Assembly: GCF_965137335.1 (NCBI RefSeq)
Contig: NZ_CBCRZD010000016.1
DNA from: Empedobacter stercoris
Lineage (GTDB): Bacteria; Bacteroidota; Bacteroidia; Flavobacteriales; Weeksellaceae
Direction: 5' to 3' (one strand)
Length of the DNA stretch: 64,000 bases
A model generated the notes under the pieces. The model had not been told where the DNA came from and ran no database searches. It saw nothing but the letters and a program-made list of their open reading frames with translations. Both the position numbers and the translations under genes were made by a program. Positions 23,870 to 33,323 of this stretch are shown piece after piece (within the stretch, counting starts at the first letter, position 1; each line of letters opens with the position of its first letter).

Positions 23870-25234
23870 TTATTTTTTAACTAATTTTTTCACAACTTTG
23901 CTTGTGCCATTATTAATTTCTAAAATATAAACTCCTTTTGGTAAAGATGAAATATCGTATGAATCTGCGTGTTTAAATGTTTTAACTTTAGCTCCATTTA
24001 GATTAAATAATTCTAAAGTTACTTTAGATTTATCTGCATTTGAGTCTAAGTTTACTTTGAATGAATCTTGAACTGGATTTGGATACACACTAACAGCTTT
24101 ATCTGATTTAACAGTTGATGTTCCTAATGTTTTCAATTTTCCTTCAACGGATACATTATCAATATTGATTCTGTACATATCTGATACATTAAAGTGTCTG
24201 AATGTAATATAGATTTTTTGTCCTACAAATTCTGTTAAATCTACTGATCTTTCAGTTTCTGTACCAGGCAAGTCTTTTTCGGTAAACACCTGTTTGAAAT
24301 CTGATTCATTAGAAGTATCGTTAGTTGTAGAAATATAAACGGCATAATTCTCTTTGTTATACAATGGATCAGAAGCAAAAACTCCATATTTCAAAGTTGC
24401 TTTACCGTCTACATTTGTTAAATCAATTTCTGGAGATGTTATCCAGTTATCTGGAGTTAAAGGACCATAATCATTAATATAAGATGCCGAAGTAATTAAT
24501 GGACTGCCAACAGGGTTACCTGATGCATCTGTTGATTGAACAGCTGACCAATTAAATTTGTCTCCATCTTTATCTGATAACTTCCAATCAGAAATATCTA
24601 CATCGTCAAAATTATCTGACCAAATAACATCACTTGTTGGATCTGGATCACCTCCTCCTGAAGATTCTGTCACCTTTATATCATCAATTAATAACATAAA
24701 CATATCAGTAGAGTTATTAACAAATGCTATTCTTACTTGCTGTCCTGCATAGTCTTTTAAATTGAAAGTTCTTTTTTTCCAATCACTATCTTCAGCTGAC
24801 ACGCTTAATATTTCAGTTTTAAAATCAGCTATTGCATTACCTCCTGTAGAAATCATGACTTTATAACCGTCAGAAAAATCTGGGTCTTGCGCTTTAGCTT
24901 TCCATTCTAAAACAGGATCTTTAGCATCTTTAAGATCAATAACTGGTGAAATCAACCAATCGTCTGATGTTCCTGTTGGACTGTACCATGAAGTACTCAT
25001 TGCTGCAAAGTTTCCCATAGGTCCACCATAATTTCCATTATTTCCTTGTCGATCAATAGAATTCCATCCATTTGTTATGAAATTCACTGCAGACGCAGGC
25101 TTATTCTTATCATTATCTATAACTGTCCATGCGCTAATACCTGGTCCATTCCCATCAAAATTTTCTTCAAAAATTTGTGCTGATAGCGTTGCAAGAGACG
25201 ATAAAGTCAATAAAGAACATAAAATTTTTTTCAT
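23870..25234 (-). CDS. Secreted protein with two choice-of-anchor J domains and type IX tail
   Basis: 454 residues. Signal peptide ending LATLSAQ (about residue 20). Two similar jelly-roll domains follow: residues 22-200 (FEENFDGN..., SDDWLISPVIDLKDA, MLLIDDIKVTE) and 205-365 (WSDNFDDVDISDWKLSD, PDNWITSPEIDLTNV, YRINIDNVSVE); both match the choice-of-anchor J/cleaved-adhesin pattern, which binds glycans or cell surfaces in some proteins. The last 75 residues are a type IX sorting domain (AVSVYPNPVQDSF, ending GTSKVVKKLVKK). Exported by the Gld/Spr machinery. Substrate unknown. Confidence 0.88.
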   Translation of the reverse strand: MKKILCSLLTLSSLATLSAQIFEENFDGNGPGISAWTVIDNDKNKPASAVNFITNGWNSIDRQGNNGNYGGPMGNFAAMSTSWYSPTGTSDDWLISPVIDLKDAKDPVLEWKAKAQDPDFSDGYKVMISTGGNAIADFKTEILSVSAEDSDWKKRTFNLKDYAGQQVRIAFVNNSTDMFMLLIDDIKVTESSGGGDPDPTSDVIWSDNFDDVDISDWKLSDKDGDKFNWSAVQSTDASGNPVGSPLITSASYINDYGPLTPDNWITSPEIDLTNVDGKATLKYGVFASDPLYNKENYAVYISTTNDTSNESDFKQVFTEKDLPGTETERSVDLTEFVGQKIYITFRHFNVSDMYRINIDNVSVEGKLKTLGTSTVKSDKAVSVYPNPVQDSFKVNLDSNADKSKVTLELFNLNGAKVKTFKHADSYDISSLPKGVYILEINNGTSKVVKKLVKK

Positions 25235-25373
25235 AAAAAATTCATTTTAAGTGTTAATTAATATTAATGTTACTATAAACTTATAGAAAAAAAAATATAA
25301 AACACAATATTGCCTTATCAAAACGCTTAATTTATAACAATTCAAAATAAATGACATATATCACTTATTTAAA

Positions 25374-25404
25374 CAAAAAAACCGATGAAAAATCATCGGC
25401 TTTG
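25374..25404 (-). terminator. Terminator of glnN
   Basis: Stem ACCGATGA/TCATCGGC with A-rich left and T-rich right flanks, 20 bp after the glnN stop codon on the minus strand. Confidence 0.65.
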
Positions 25405-25423
25405 TATTATATCATTAAAAATA

Positions 25424-27610
25424 TTATCGGGTAAACAATAACTCTCTATATTTTGTTAAAACCCAATATTCGTTATCCACCATCAACTCTAACTTATCTG
25501 CATGGTAACGAATTTCGTCATAATAAGGTTTTACTTTATCACAATAAGCGTGAGCTTTTTCTTCTAAAGACTCCACCACATTTGCCTCCTTACGTGCATC
25601 CATCATCAAGTGTAATTTTGCATTTAATTCGTTAACGTGCATCGAAATTTTCTTCAAAATAATTAATTGCTCTCCAGCATATTGTTCATAGTCGTCTCCG
25701 AATATATCTTTGAATCCTTTAATATTTTTGATTAACAAGTTTTGATATTTAAAAACAGTTGGGATAATATGATTTCTTACTATATCACCTAAAACACGTC
25801 CCTCTATCTGAATTTTCTTGATATAATCCTCTAATTCGATTTCGTAACGAGCCTCAACTTCTGTATGATTCATCACATTTACTTCCGCAAATAAATCCAA
25901 CGATTTTTGAGAAATTTTTGCTTTTAAAGCTGCTGGAGTTGTTTTATGATTTGATAATCCACGACGAACCGCTTCTTCTTCCCATTCTTTACTGTATCCA
26001 TCACCTTCGAAAAGAATATGTTTGGTTTCTTTGATGTATTCGCGTAAAACGTTAAAAATTGCTTCATCTTTTTTCAAACCGCTTTCAATCAACGTATCAA
26101 CTTCTTTTCTAAAATCCATCAATTGTTTGGCAACAATAGCATTCAAAGTTGTCATTGCGTTTGCACAGTTTGCTGTAGAACCAACCGCACGAAACTCGAA
26201 TTTATTTCCTGTAAATGCAAATGGAGAAGTTCGATTACGATCTGTATTATCTAATAATACATCTGGAATTTTCCCAACGACATTTAATTTTAGATCCGTT
26301 TTTTCTTCTGGAGATAACTTCCCTGTCGAAACACCTTCTAATTCTTCCAATACTTTTGTCAATTGCTGACCAATAAAAATTGAAATAATAGCAGGAGGCG
26401 CTTCATTTGCACCTAAACGATGATCATTAGAAGCTGATGCAATAGACGCACGTAATAATTCTTCATAAATTGAAACCGCTTTTATTGTATTAATAAAAAA
26501 TGTCAAGAACTGTAAATTACTATTTGGCGTTTTGCCTGGCGCTAATAAATTCACTCCTGTATCAGTTGCCAACGACCAGTTATTGTGTTTTCCAGATCCA
26601 TTAACACCTTTGAACGGTTTTTCGTGAAATAACACTTTAAAATGATGACGCTCTGCTACTTTTTGCATGACATCCATTAATAATGAATTGTGATCAACCG
26701 CTAAATTTGTTTCTTCAAAAATTGGCGCTAATTCAAATTGATTTGGAGCAACTTCATTATGACGTGTTTTGACAGGAATTCCTAACAACATACATTCGTT
26801 CTCTAAATCGCGCATATAATTCAACACGCGAGTAGGAATCGATCCGAAGTAATGATCCTCTAATTGCTGTCCTTTAGCCGAAACATGACCTAACAATGTT
26901 CTACCAGTTTGTAAAATATCAGGACGAGAAGCTGCTAAAGCATCGTCAATTAAGAAATATTCTTGTTCCCAACCCAAAGTTGGTGTAACTTTCTTTACAT
27001 TTTTATCAAAAAATTTCGCCACCTCTGTAGCCGCTTCATCTATAGACAAAAGTGCTCTTAACAATGGGGCTTTATTATCTAAAGCTTCACCTGTATACGA
27101 AACAAAAACGGTAGGAATACACAATGTTGTTCCAAAAATAAATGCAGGAGAAGTAGGATCCCAAGCTGTATACCCGCGTGCTTCGAAGGTATTTCTGATT
27201 CCTCCATTCGGAAAAGAAGATGCGTCTGGCTCTTGTTGAACCAATAATGATCCACTAAACTTTTCTACTGGATCTGCTCCATCAAATGAGGTTTCAAAAA
27301 ACGCATCATGTTTTTCTGCTGTAGTTCCTGTCAGAGGCTGAAACCAATGTGTATAATGCGTAACTCCTTTACTCATCGCCCATTCTTTCATACCTAAAGC
27401 TACAAAGTCTGCCATTTTACGGTCAATTTTAGTACCATAATCCATTGCAGAACGTACTGCTTTGTATGCTTCCGAAGTTAAATGCTGACGCATTACTTTG
27501 TCATTAAATACATTACTTGCAAAAATATCTGATTTTTTACCTAAATCAGGAACGCTAACCGGCATACGATTACTTGCGGCTTTTAAAGCTTCAAAACGAA
27601 ATGATGTCAT
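25424..27610 (-). CDS. glnN: Glutamine synthetase type III
   Basis: Large glutamine synthetase of 728 residues, the GSIII form typical of Bacteroidota and cyanobacteria, making glutamine from glutamate, ammonia and ATP. Visible family segments: GWEQEYFLID (N-terminal metal-binding glutamates), KTRHNEVAPNQFELAPIFE, KGVNGSGKHNNWSLAT and LGANEAPPAIISIFIGQ, then DRNRTSPFAFTGNKFEFR. The C-terminal 200 residues are helical and specific to type III. The leader (27611-27720) has two adjacent hairpins, which may respond to nitrogen state. Monocistronic. Confidence 0.95.
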   Translation of the reverse strand: MTSFRFEALKAASNRMPVSVPDLGKKSDIFASNVFNDKVMRQHLTSEAYKAVRSAMDYGTKIDRKMADFVALGMKEWAMSKGVTHYTHWFQPLTGTTAEKHDAFFETSFDGADPVEKFSGSLLVQQEPDASSFPNGGIRNTFEARGYTAWDPTSPAFIFGTTLCIPTVFVSYTGEALDNKAPLLRALLSIDEAATEVAKFFDKNVKKVTPTLGWEQEYFLIDDALAASRPDILQTGRTLLGHVSAKGQQLEDHYFGSIPTRVLNYMRDLENECMLLGIPVKTRHNEVAPNQFELAPIFEETNLAVDHNSLLMDVMQKVAERHHFKVLFHEKPFKGVNGSGKHNNWSLATDTGVNLLAPGKTPNSNLQFLTFFINTIKAVSIYEELLRASIASASNDHRLGANEAPPAIISIFIGQQLTKVLEELEGVSTGKLSPEEKTDLKLNVVGKIPDVLLDNTDRNRTSPFAFTGNKFEFRAVGSTANCANAMTTLNAIVAKQLMDFRKEVDTLIESGLKKDEAIFNVLREYIKETKHILFEGDGYSKEWEEEAVRRGLSNHKTTPAALKAKISQKSLDLFAEVNVMNHTEVEARYEIELEDYIKKIQIEGRVLGDIVRNHIIPTVFKYQNLLIKNIKGFKDIFGDDYEQYAGEQLIILKKISMHVNELNAKLHLMMDARKEANVVESLEEKAHAYCDKVKPYYDEIRYHADKLELMVDNEYWVLTKYRELLFTR

Positions 27611-27675
27611 AAAGAAATAATTTATGTTGTTTTATGGAACAAAAATAAATAAAAAATAAACACAAAATAAAACTA

Positions 27676-27711
27676 CCCCCCTATTTTTTTAGGGGTTAAT
27701 CGAAAATTAAC
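27676..27711 (-). promoter_or_regulatory. Two adjacent inverted repeats upstream of glnN
   Basis: First dyad CCCCTA/TAGGGG around 27678-27695 and second GTTAAT-CGAAA-ATTAAC (27695-27711), 66-101 bp before the glnN start. They could be an operator pair or a leader hairpin. No gene lies in 27611-27807. Confidence 0.4.
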
Positions 27712-27810
27712 ATAACATAACACTTCGATACCCCTGTTTTAAACAATCAATAAAATAAAAAAGTAAAATTCTTCTTTATTTTATATTAAAATGTAATTAA
27801 TAGAAACGAA

Positions 27811-27842
27811 AAAAGCAGTTTCAACACGTTGAAACTGCTTTT
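27811..27842 (-). terminator. Terminator of the DUF4293 gene
   Basis: 15-bp perfect stem AAAAGCAGTTTCAAC/GTTGAAACTGCTTTT with 2-base loop and T run on the minus strand. Confidence 0.8.
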
Positions 27843-27871
27843 AGACACTCATAATATAAAAAGTTTTTGGT

Positions 27872-28285
27872 CTATCTGAATCTATCTACTGATTTTACAA
27901 GATCATCATCCTTCTTAATCAAACGATTGGCAATTGACAGAAGCACAATCGAAGCTAAAGGAACTAATGCCCAAATACCTTTCTCAGAATTTCCTTCTCC
28001 AGGTAATGTTAATAGACAGTAAACAAAAGAACCAATTAATAAAACATTCAAAATAATATTTAACCATCCCAAGCTAATCTGTAAGCTTCGTTTTTTAAAA
28101 AACATAATGGTTAAAAACGAAATTAAAGCTGATGAGAAAAAGGCTAATGAAAAAATGTAATCTCCTTTCTCTGGATTTTGCAACCATTGTAATGGAATAT
28201 CAAATAGTTTATCAAAATTCATGGCGAATATACTCGAAATTATTCCACTTAAGAATAAATATATACTTTGCTTTCTTTGAATCAT
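27872..28285 (-). CDS. DUF4293-family membrane protein
   Basis: 137 residues, four hydrophobic helices (about 7-24, 42-62, 72-90, 100-118), opening MIQRKQSIYLFLSGII as in DUF4293, a family found almost only in Bacteroidota and often beside rho, as here (divergent, 174 bp apart). Ends in a charged tail KKDDDLVKSVDRFR. Function unknown. Confidence 0.85.
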   Translation of the reverse strand: MIQRKQSIYLFLSGIISSIFAMNFDKLFDIPLQWLQNPEKGDYIFSLAFFSSALISFLTIMFFKKRSLQISLGWLNIILNVLLIGSFVYCLLTLPGEGNSEKGIWALVPLASIVLLSIANRLIKKDDDLVKSVDRFR

Positions 28286-28459
28286 TTCTTAAATTTCGAA
28301 TACAAATGTAAAAAAACTTTTTGAGTTTTTATAATTATTCGTACTATTGCATTAATAAATCTCAAATTTATTCGCTTTGTAACAATTCTATTGTTATGAT
28401 TCCCAATTACTTTATTGAATAAAAAAATATAAACACATTAATACCTTCATTATAGGATT

Positions 28460-30115
28460 ATGTTTGATATCGAAAAATTAAAATCATTCAAATTACCAGA
28501 TTTACAACAAGTTGCAGAGCAATTAAAAATCGATGGGTATAAAAAATTAAAAAAAGGCGAGCTGTTAGATACTGTCTTAGCTTTTATTAATACTCAACCA
28601 AAAGTTGAGGAAAGTGTTAAAACAAAAGCAGAAACGAAACCTGCTGTAAAAGAAAAAGCACAAGAGAAAACCGAAAATCTTCCTGTTGAAGAGAAGAAAC
28701 CGAAACGTAAAAGAGTTCAAAATCCAGAAGTAGAAACTCATCAAAAAGAGACTATTCAAGAAGAAGTCAAAATCGATAAGATGGATAATACTTCAGAAGA
28801 AAAAGACAAAAATGAGGAGAAAAATCCTCGTGTTAATAAATTTCAGGAACGAGCGAACAAAAGCCAAGACCTGAAAAAAAATAACAATCAGAAGAGAAAC
28901 AATCCATCTGATCAACGTAATCAAAACGAACCATCTCAACAAAACAATCACCCCAACCAACAAAATCAAAAAAATAAATACCGCGCTGCGAATTATGAAT
29001 TTGATGGAATTATCCAAACAGAAGGTGTTTTAGAGATTTTACCAGATAACAATTACGGTTTTTTACGTTCGTCAGATTTCAATTATTTATCATCTCCTGA
29101 TGATGTTTATGTTTCTCAATCTCAAATTAGATTATTTGGATTAAAAACGGGAGATACAATTACAGGAGAAGTTCGCCCTCCAAAGGAAGGTGAAAAATAT
29201 TTTCCTTTAATTAAAATCAAAGAAATTAACGGACGAACACCCGATTATGTACGCGATCGTATCGCTTTTGAGCATTTAACTCCACTTTTCCCTAACGAGA
29301 AATTCAATCTTAGTAATTCAAAATCTTTATCAAATCGCGTAATTGATTTATTTACACCAATTGGTAAAGGTCAACGTGGGATGATTGTGGCACCACCAAA
29401 AACGGGTAAAACAACCTTATTGAAAGATATTGCGAACGGAATTGCTCAAAATCATCCAGAGGTATATTTGATTGTTTTATTAATCGATGAACGTCCAGAA
29501 GAGGTAACGGATATGAAACGTTCTGTAAACGGAGAGGTTATTGCGTCTACGTTTGATGAAGAAGCAAATCGTCATGTAAAAGTTGCGAACATTGTTTTAG
29601 AAAAAGCAAAACGTATGGTAGAATGTGGACATGATGTCGTAATACTTTTAGATTCTATTACGCGTCTTGCTCGTGCTTACAACACGGTTTCTCCTGCGTC
29701 TGGTAAAGTTTTATCGGGTGGTGTTGATGCCAATGCATTACACAAACCAAAACGTTTCTTTGGAGCTGCTCGTAACATCGAGAATGGAGGTTCTCTTACA
29801 ATTATTGCAACTGCATTGATTGATACAGGCTCTAAAATGGATGAAGTTATTTTCGAAGAATTTAAAGGAACTGGTAACATGGAATTACAATTGGATCGTA
29901 AGATTTCGAACAAACGTATTTTCCCTGCGATTGATTTAGTAAGTTCTTCTACGCGTAAAGATGATTTATTATTAGACGATAAAACTCAACAACGCATGTG
30001 GGTGTTACGAAATATGTTGGCGGATATGAATCCTGTTGAAGCGATGGATTTCTTGCATCAACGTATTAAAACAACTCGTAGCAACGAAGAATTTTTAATT
30101 TCGATGAACGGATAA
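28460..30115 (+). CDS. rho: Transcription termination factor Rho with disordered insert
   Basis: Hexameric RNA helicase that ends transcription, 551 residues. N-terminal SAP-like helices (IEKLKSFKLPDLQQVAEQLKIDGYKKLKKGELLDTVL), then a low-complexity insert of about 130 residues (roughly 48-178) rich in K, E, N and Q (for example QKRNNPSDQRNQNEPSQQNN), then the RNA-binding CSD (GVLEILPDNNYGFLRS) and the ATPase with Walker A APPKTGKTTLL and the Q- and R-loop regions. Bacteroidota Rho proteins carry such inserts; in Bacteroides one was linked to phase separation, as I recall. Own terminator after the gene. Confidence 0.96.
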   Translation: MFDIEKLKSFKLPDLQQVAEQLKIDGYKKLKKGELLDTVLAFINTQPKVEESVKTKAETKPAVKEKAQEKTENLPVEEKKPKRKRVQNPEVETHQKETIQEEVKIDKMDNTSEEKDKNEEKNPRVNKFQERANKSQDLKKNNNQKRNNPSDQRNQNEPSQQNNHPNQQNQKNKYRAANYEFDGIIQTEGVLEILPDNNYGFLRSSDFNYLSSPDDVYVSQSQIRLFGLKTGDTITGEVRPPKEGEKYFPLIKIKEINGRTPDYVRDRIAFEHLTPLFPNEKFNLSNSKSLSNRVIDLFTPIGKGQRGMIVAPPKTGKTTLLKDIANGIAQNHPEVYLIVLLIDERPEEVTDMKRSVNGEVIASTFDEEANRHVKVANIVLEKAKRMVECGHDVVILLDSITRLARAYNTVSPASGKVLSGGVDANALHKPKRFFGAARNIENGGSLTIIATALIDTGSKMDEVIFEEFKGTGNMELQLDRKISNKRIFPAIDLVSSSTRKDDLLLDDKTQQRMWVLRNMLADMNPVEAMDFLHQRIKTTRSNEEFLISMNG

Positions 30116-30137
30116 AATTGTTCTTAACATAAATTCA

Positions 30138-30170
30138 AAAACCATCTAAAGTTATTTAGGTGGTTTTTTT
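30138..30170 (+). terminator. Terminator of rho
   Basis: Stem AAAACCATCTAAA/TTTAGGTGGTTTT (30138-30150, 30155-30167) plus T run. Confidence 0.75.
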
Positions 30171-30219
30171 GTTTTAAAAAGTAGTATATTCATAAAGTCA
30201 ACATTAAGATACTTTTATT

Positions 30220-30936
30220 ATGTATAAATATTTTATCATTATTATTTATCTTATAATTTCATCTTGCGCTGTAAATCATCAAGAAGAATTATTAAAAAAT
30301 AGATATATAAATAAAAAGGTAGTATTAAACAAAATAAACCATAATGAAAAATCGCTTTATTTTTTACCTATTCGACATATCGGAACTAAAGTTTATTATC
30401 AACAAGTAACAACTAAAATTGACAGTTTACAATCTTTAGGATATCATTTTCTTTTTGAAGGAAATTCTCTTCATAAATCCGATAAAATAGTTTCAGATGA
30501 AAACGTAGAAAGTTACCTAAAATTCAGAAAAATAACTGGTATTGACATCCTATTACCCTATTCTAAAATTCCTCCTTATTCAGATTATTGCATCAAATAT
30601 AATCTTATAGACCAACCTAGTTATGCTGAATTTGGAATGAATGAAAATGATTCAAAAAGCGCTGATTTATCCATTAAACAATTAGTCGACTCATATGAAA
30701 AATCTTACCCGAAAATCACATTAGATTCTTGTGATTACAATACTAATTTAAACGAAACGTATTCATGTACCAAAGTAGATGAAACTTCAAGAAAAATTTT
30801 TATGAAAGACTTTATTTTAAAAAAACGAAATGAACACTTAGTAAGTCAAATAAAAAATAACAAGAATAAGCAGCTTGTTATTATTTATGGAGAAAATCAT
30901 TTTGATGAAGTTAAAGATATATTTGAAAAAAATTAG
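30220..30936 (+). CDS. Lipoprotein with possible TraB/ChaN (Tiki-superfamily) fold
   Basis: 238 residues starting with a lipoprotein signal (MYKYFIIIIYLIISSC, lipobox SSC at residue 16), so anchored in the membrane on the periplasmic or outer side. The segments LPIRHIGTKVYYQQVTTKIDSL, GYHFLFEG and the C-terminal LVIIYGENHFDEVKDIF resemble the two ends of TraB/PrgY/ChaN-type proteins, where a GxxH motif near each end and an E are conserved. This link is tentative. Four cysteines lie in the middle and second half. Base composition is more AT-rich than rho, from which it is separated by a terminator. Confidence 0.55.
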   Translation: MYKYFIIIIYLIISSCAVNHQEELLKNRYINKKVVLNKINHNEKSLYFLPIRHIGTKVYYQQVTTKIDSLQSLGYHFLFEGNSLHKSDKIVSDENVESYLKFRKITGIDILLPYSKIPPYSDYCIKYNLIDQPSYAEFGMNENDSKSADLSIKQLVDSYEKSYPKITLDSCDYNTNLNETYSCTKVDETSRKIFMKDFILKKRNEHLVSQIKNNKNKQLVIIYGENHFDEVKDIFEKN

Positions 30937-30976
30937 CACAAAAAAAGCCCAAGAAAATAAATTCTTGAGCTTTTAG

Positions 30977-31060
30977 TACCTCAGGCGGGACTTGAACCCG
31001 CACGTCCTAATGGACACAGGATTTTAAGTCCTGCGTGTCTACCAATTCCACCACCAAGGC
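30977..31060 (-). tRNA. tRNA-Leu (anticodon UAA)
   Basis: 84-nt type II tRNA with anticodon stem CAGGA/TCCTG around loop CTTAAAA, a long variable arm, T arm GCGGG/CCCGC with TTCAAGT, acceptor GCCTTGG paired with CTGAGGT and discriminator A. 3' CCA is not encoded. Confidence 0.93.
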
Positions 31061-31083
31061 ATCCACTTCTAAGAAAGAAGTTG

Positions 31084-31156
31084 AGCGGGAAACGAGACTC
31101 GAACTCGCAACATTCAGCTTGGAAGGCTGACGCTCTACCAATTGAGCTATTCCCGC
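31084..31156 (-). tRNA. tRNA-Gly (anticodon UCC)
   Basis: 73-nt tRNA: acceptor GCGGGAA/TTCCCGC, anticodon loop CTTCCAA, T loop TTCGAGT. Lies 23 bp upstream of tRNA-Leu in the same direction, probably one transcript. Discriminator base is T. Confidence 0.93.
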
Positions 31157-31306
31157 GATTGTGAGTGCAAATATAGAACAGCTTTTTTAATTACAAAACT
31201 TTTAGGAAGCATTTTTTTATAATTATTTTACATATAAAGCTAAGTTTCTCATCATAAAATTTTTAAGCTAATAAATAATTTTACATTCTTCTAATTATTA
31301 ATAAAT

Positions 31307-31340
31307 AAAAAAGTCAAGAATCCTAATTCTTGACTTTTTT
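31307..31340 (-). terminator. Terminator of the Uup-like gene
   Basis: 15-bp perfect stem AAAAAAGTCAAGAAT/ATTCTTGACTTTTTT. The gap 30937-31362 otherwise holds only the two tRNAs. Confidence 0.75.
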
Positions 31341-31362
31341 ATTCTATTGATTAAATGATTTT

Positions 31363-33279
31363 TTAAAAAATTTGCTCAGAAATTTCTTCCCATTCTAACA
31401 TTTTCTTATCTAAATCATTTTTCAAATTTGCATATTTATCCAATTCTTGTTGGGTTTGAGAACCTGCGTGTAATTTATTTTCTAAATCGGCAATCTTCGT
31501 TTCCAAATCTGAAATCTCTGTTTCTATACGAGACAATTTATTTTTTAGGCGTTTCTGCTCTTTCTCTTCTTCAAACGATAAAACACGTTTAGCTTGCTCT
31601 ATTTTGACCTCAATTGGCTTTTCTTCTTTTGGTGCAGCTAAAGAATTTCCTTTCTCGACTTCACGGAAATTACCCGCTTTAATTTGCGCTAAATAATCAT
31701 CAATTCCAGAAAGATATTCTTTGACTTGACCATTACGGAAATCAAACACTTTGTCTACTAACCCTTCTAAAAATTCGCGGTCGTGCGAAACTAAGATTAA
31801 TGTTCCAGAATATTTTTGTAAAGCTTTTTTCAACAATTCTTTCGATACTATATCCAAGTGATTCGTCGGCTCATCCATGATTAAAACATTAAATGGACGC
31901 AACAATAATTTACATAAAGCCAAACGATTTCGCTCGCCTCCCGAAAGTACCGAAACTTTTTTCTCTACCGCTTCGCCTCCAAACATAAAAGCTCCTAAAT
32001 AATCGCGAACATGTTTACGTGTTTCTTCTGTTGCAGAATTTTCTGCCTCTTCTAAAACGGTTAATTTATCATTTAGAACATGTGCTTGATTTTGAGCAAA
32101 ATAACCAATCTCAACATTATGACCATGTTTAATTCTTCCTGTATAAGGTTGTTCATTGATAATTGCACGAGATAAAGTTGTTTTCCCTTGACCGTTTTGT
32201 CCTACAAAAGCTACTTTTTCACCACGATTAACATAAAATGATACATGATCAAAAACTTGATGATCACCAAACGCAACACCAACATCATCTAATTCGAAAA
32301 TAATTTTTCCTGGTTGAACTGCATCCACAAATCGGATATTCATTTTGGTTACATCATCATTTTCAATTTCGATGCGATCTATTTTATCTAATTTTTTGAT
32401 TAATGATTGTGCCATCGAAGCTTTGTTGGCTTTTGCACGGAATTTCGAAATCAAATCTTCCGTATGCTTAATCATCTGTTCCTGATTTTTTTGCGCTTGT
32501 TCTAATTTTTCGCGGCGATCTTCACGCAATTCTAAATAACGTGTATAATTTGCTTTAAAATCAGAGATGTGACGATTCGCAATTTCAATCGTACGGTTGG
32601 TTACATTATCCAAAAATTGACGGTCGTGCGAAACCAATACAACTGCACCAGGATAATCTTTCAAGAAATCTTCTAACCAGATAATCGAATCGATATCCAA
32701 GTGGTTTGTAGGCTCATCTAAAAGCATCACATCATGTTTTTGCAACAATAGCTTTGCTAATTCAATGCGCATTCTCCATCCACCAGAAAACTCTTCTGTT
32801 GAGCGATGAAAATCTGAACTTTTGAAACCTAAACCAATTAAAATTTGTTCAATTTCAGCGTCTTTTGTGTAACCACCTAAAAGCCCAAAACGTTCTGTTA
32901 AATGCGAAATATCTTCGATTAACTTTCCGTATTCGTTCGATTCGTAATCTGTTCTTTCGGCTAATTCTTTGTTGACAAAATCAATACGATTCTGTATTTC
33001 AACCAATTGTTCGAAAGCAGAATCAGCTTCTTGCCAAACAGTTCTTCCTTGTACAAAATCAATATCTTGCGATAAATACCCGATTGTTACGTCTCCTTCG
33101 TAGACAACTTCTCCTTCTGAAGCCTGTTGACTTTTGGCTAAAATTTTAAGTAACGTCGATTTTCCAGCCCCATTTTTACCTACTAAACCAACACGATTTC
33201 CTTTGTTGATGCGGAACGAAACGTTTTCGAATAAATATCTACCCGCAAAATAAACTCCTAAATTTTGTACTAATAACAT
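31363..33279 (-). CDS. Housekeeping ABC-F ATPase, Uup/YheS-like
   Basis: Twin-ATPase of 638 residues without membrane segments. Domain 1 has GKNGAGKST and LLDEPTNHLDIDSI; domain 2 has GQNGQGKTT, LSGGERNRLAL and LIMDEPTNHLDIVS. The linker contains the arm KANKASMAQSLIKKLDKID typical for this group, and a C-terminal coiled coil (about 560-638) as in Uup and YheS. Start at 33279 (MLLVQNLG) is chosen over a 5-residue longer frame. Acts on ribosomes in the cytosol; specific task unknown. It is a chromosomal paralogue of the cassette ABC-F at 4518-6107. Confidence 0.9.
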   Translation of the reverse strand: MLLVQNLGVYFAGRYLFENVSFRINKGNRVGLVGKNGAGKSTLLKILAKSQQASEGEVVYEGDVTIGYLSQDIDFVQGRTVWQEADSAFEQLVEIQNRIDFVNKELAERTDYESNEYGKLIEDISHLTERFGLLGGYTKDAEIEQILIGLGFKSSDFHRSTEEFSGGWRMRIELAKLLLQKHDVMLLDEPTNHLDIDSIIWLEDFLKDYPGAVVLVSHDRQFLDNVTNRTIEIANRHISDFKANYTRYLELREDRREKLEQAQKNQEQMIKHTEDLISKFRAKANKASMAQSLIKKLDKIDRIEIENDDVTKMNIRFVDAVQPGKIIFELDDVGVAFGDHQVFDHVSFYVNRGEKVAFVGQNGQGKTTLSRAIINEQPYTGRIKHGHNVEIGYFAQNQAHVLNDKLTVLEEAENSATEETRKHVRDYLGAFMFGGEAVEKKVSVLSGGERNRLALCKLLLRPFNVLIMDEPTNHLDIVSKELLKKALQKYSGTLILVSHDREFLEGLVDKVFDFRNGQVKEYLSGIDDYLAQIKAGNFREVEKGNSLAAPKEEKPIEVKIEQAKRVLSFEEEKEQKRLKNKLSRIETEISDLETKIADLENKLHAGSQTQQELDKYANLKNDLDKKMLEWEEISEQIF

Positions 33280-33323
33280 TTTGCAAAAATACAATGTTTT
33301 TTGTTAGTTGAATACAATGAAGT

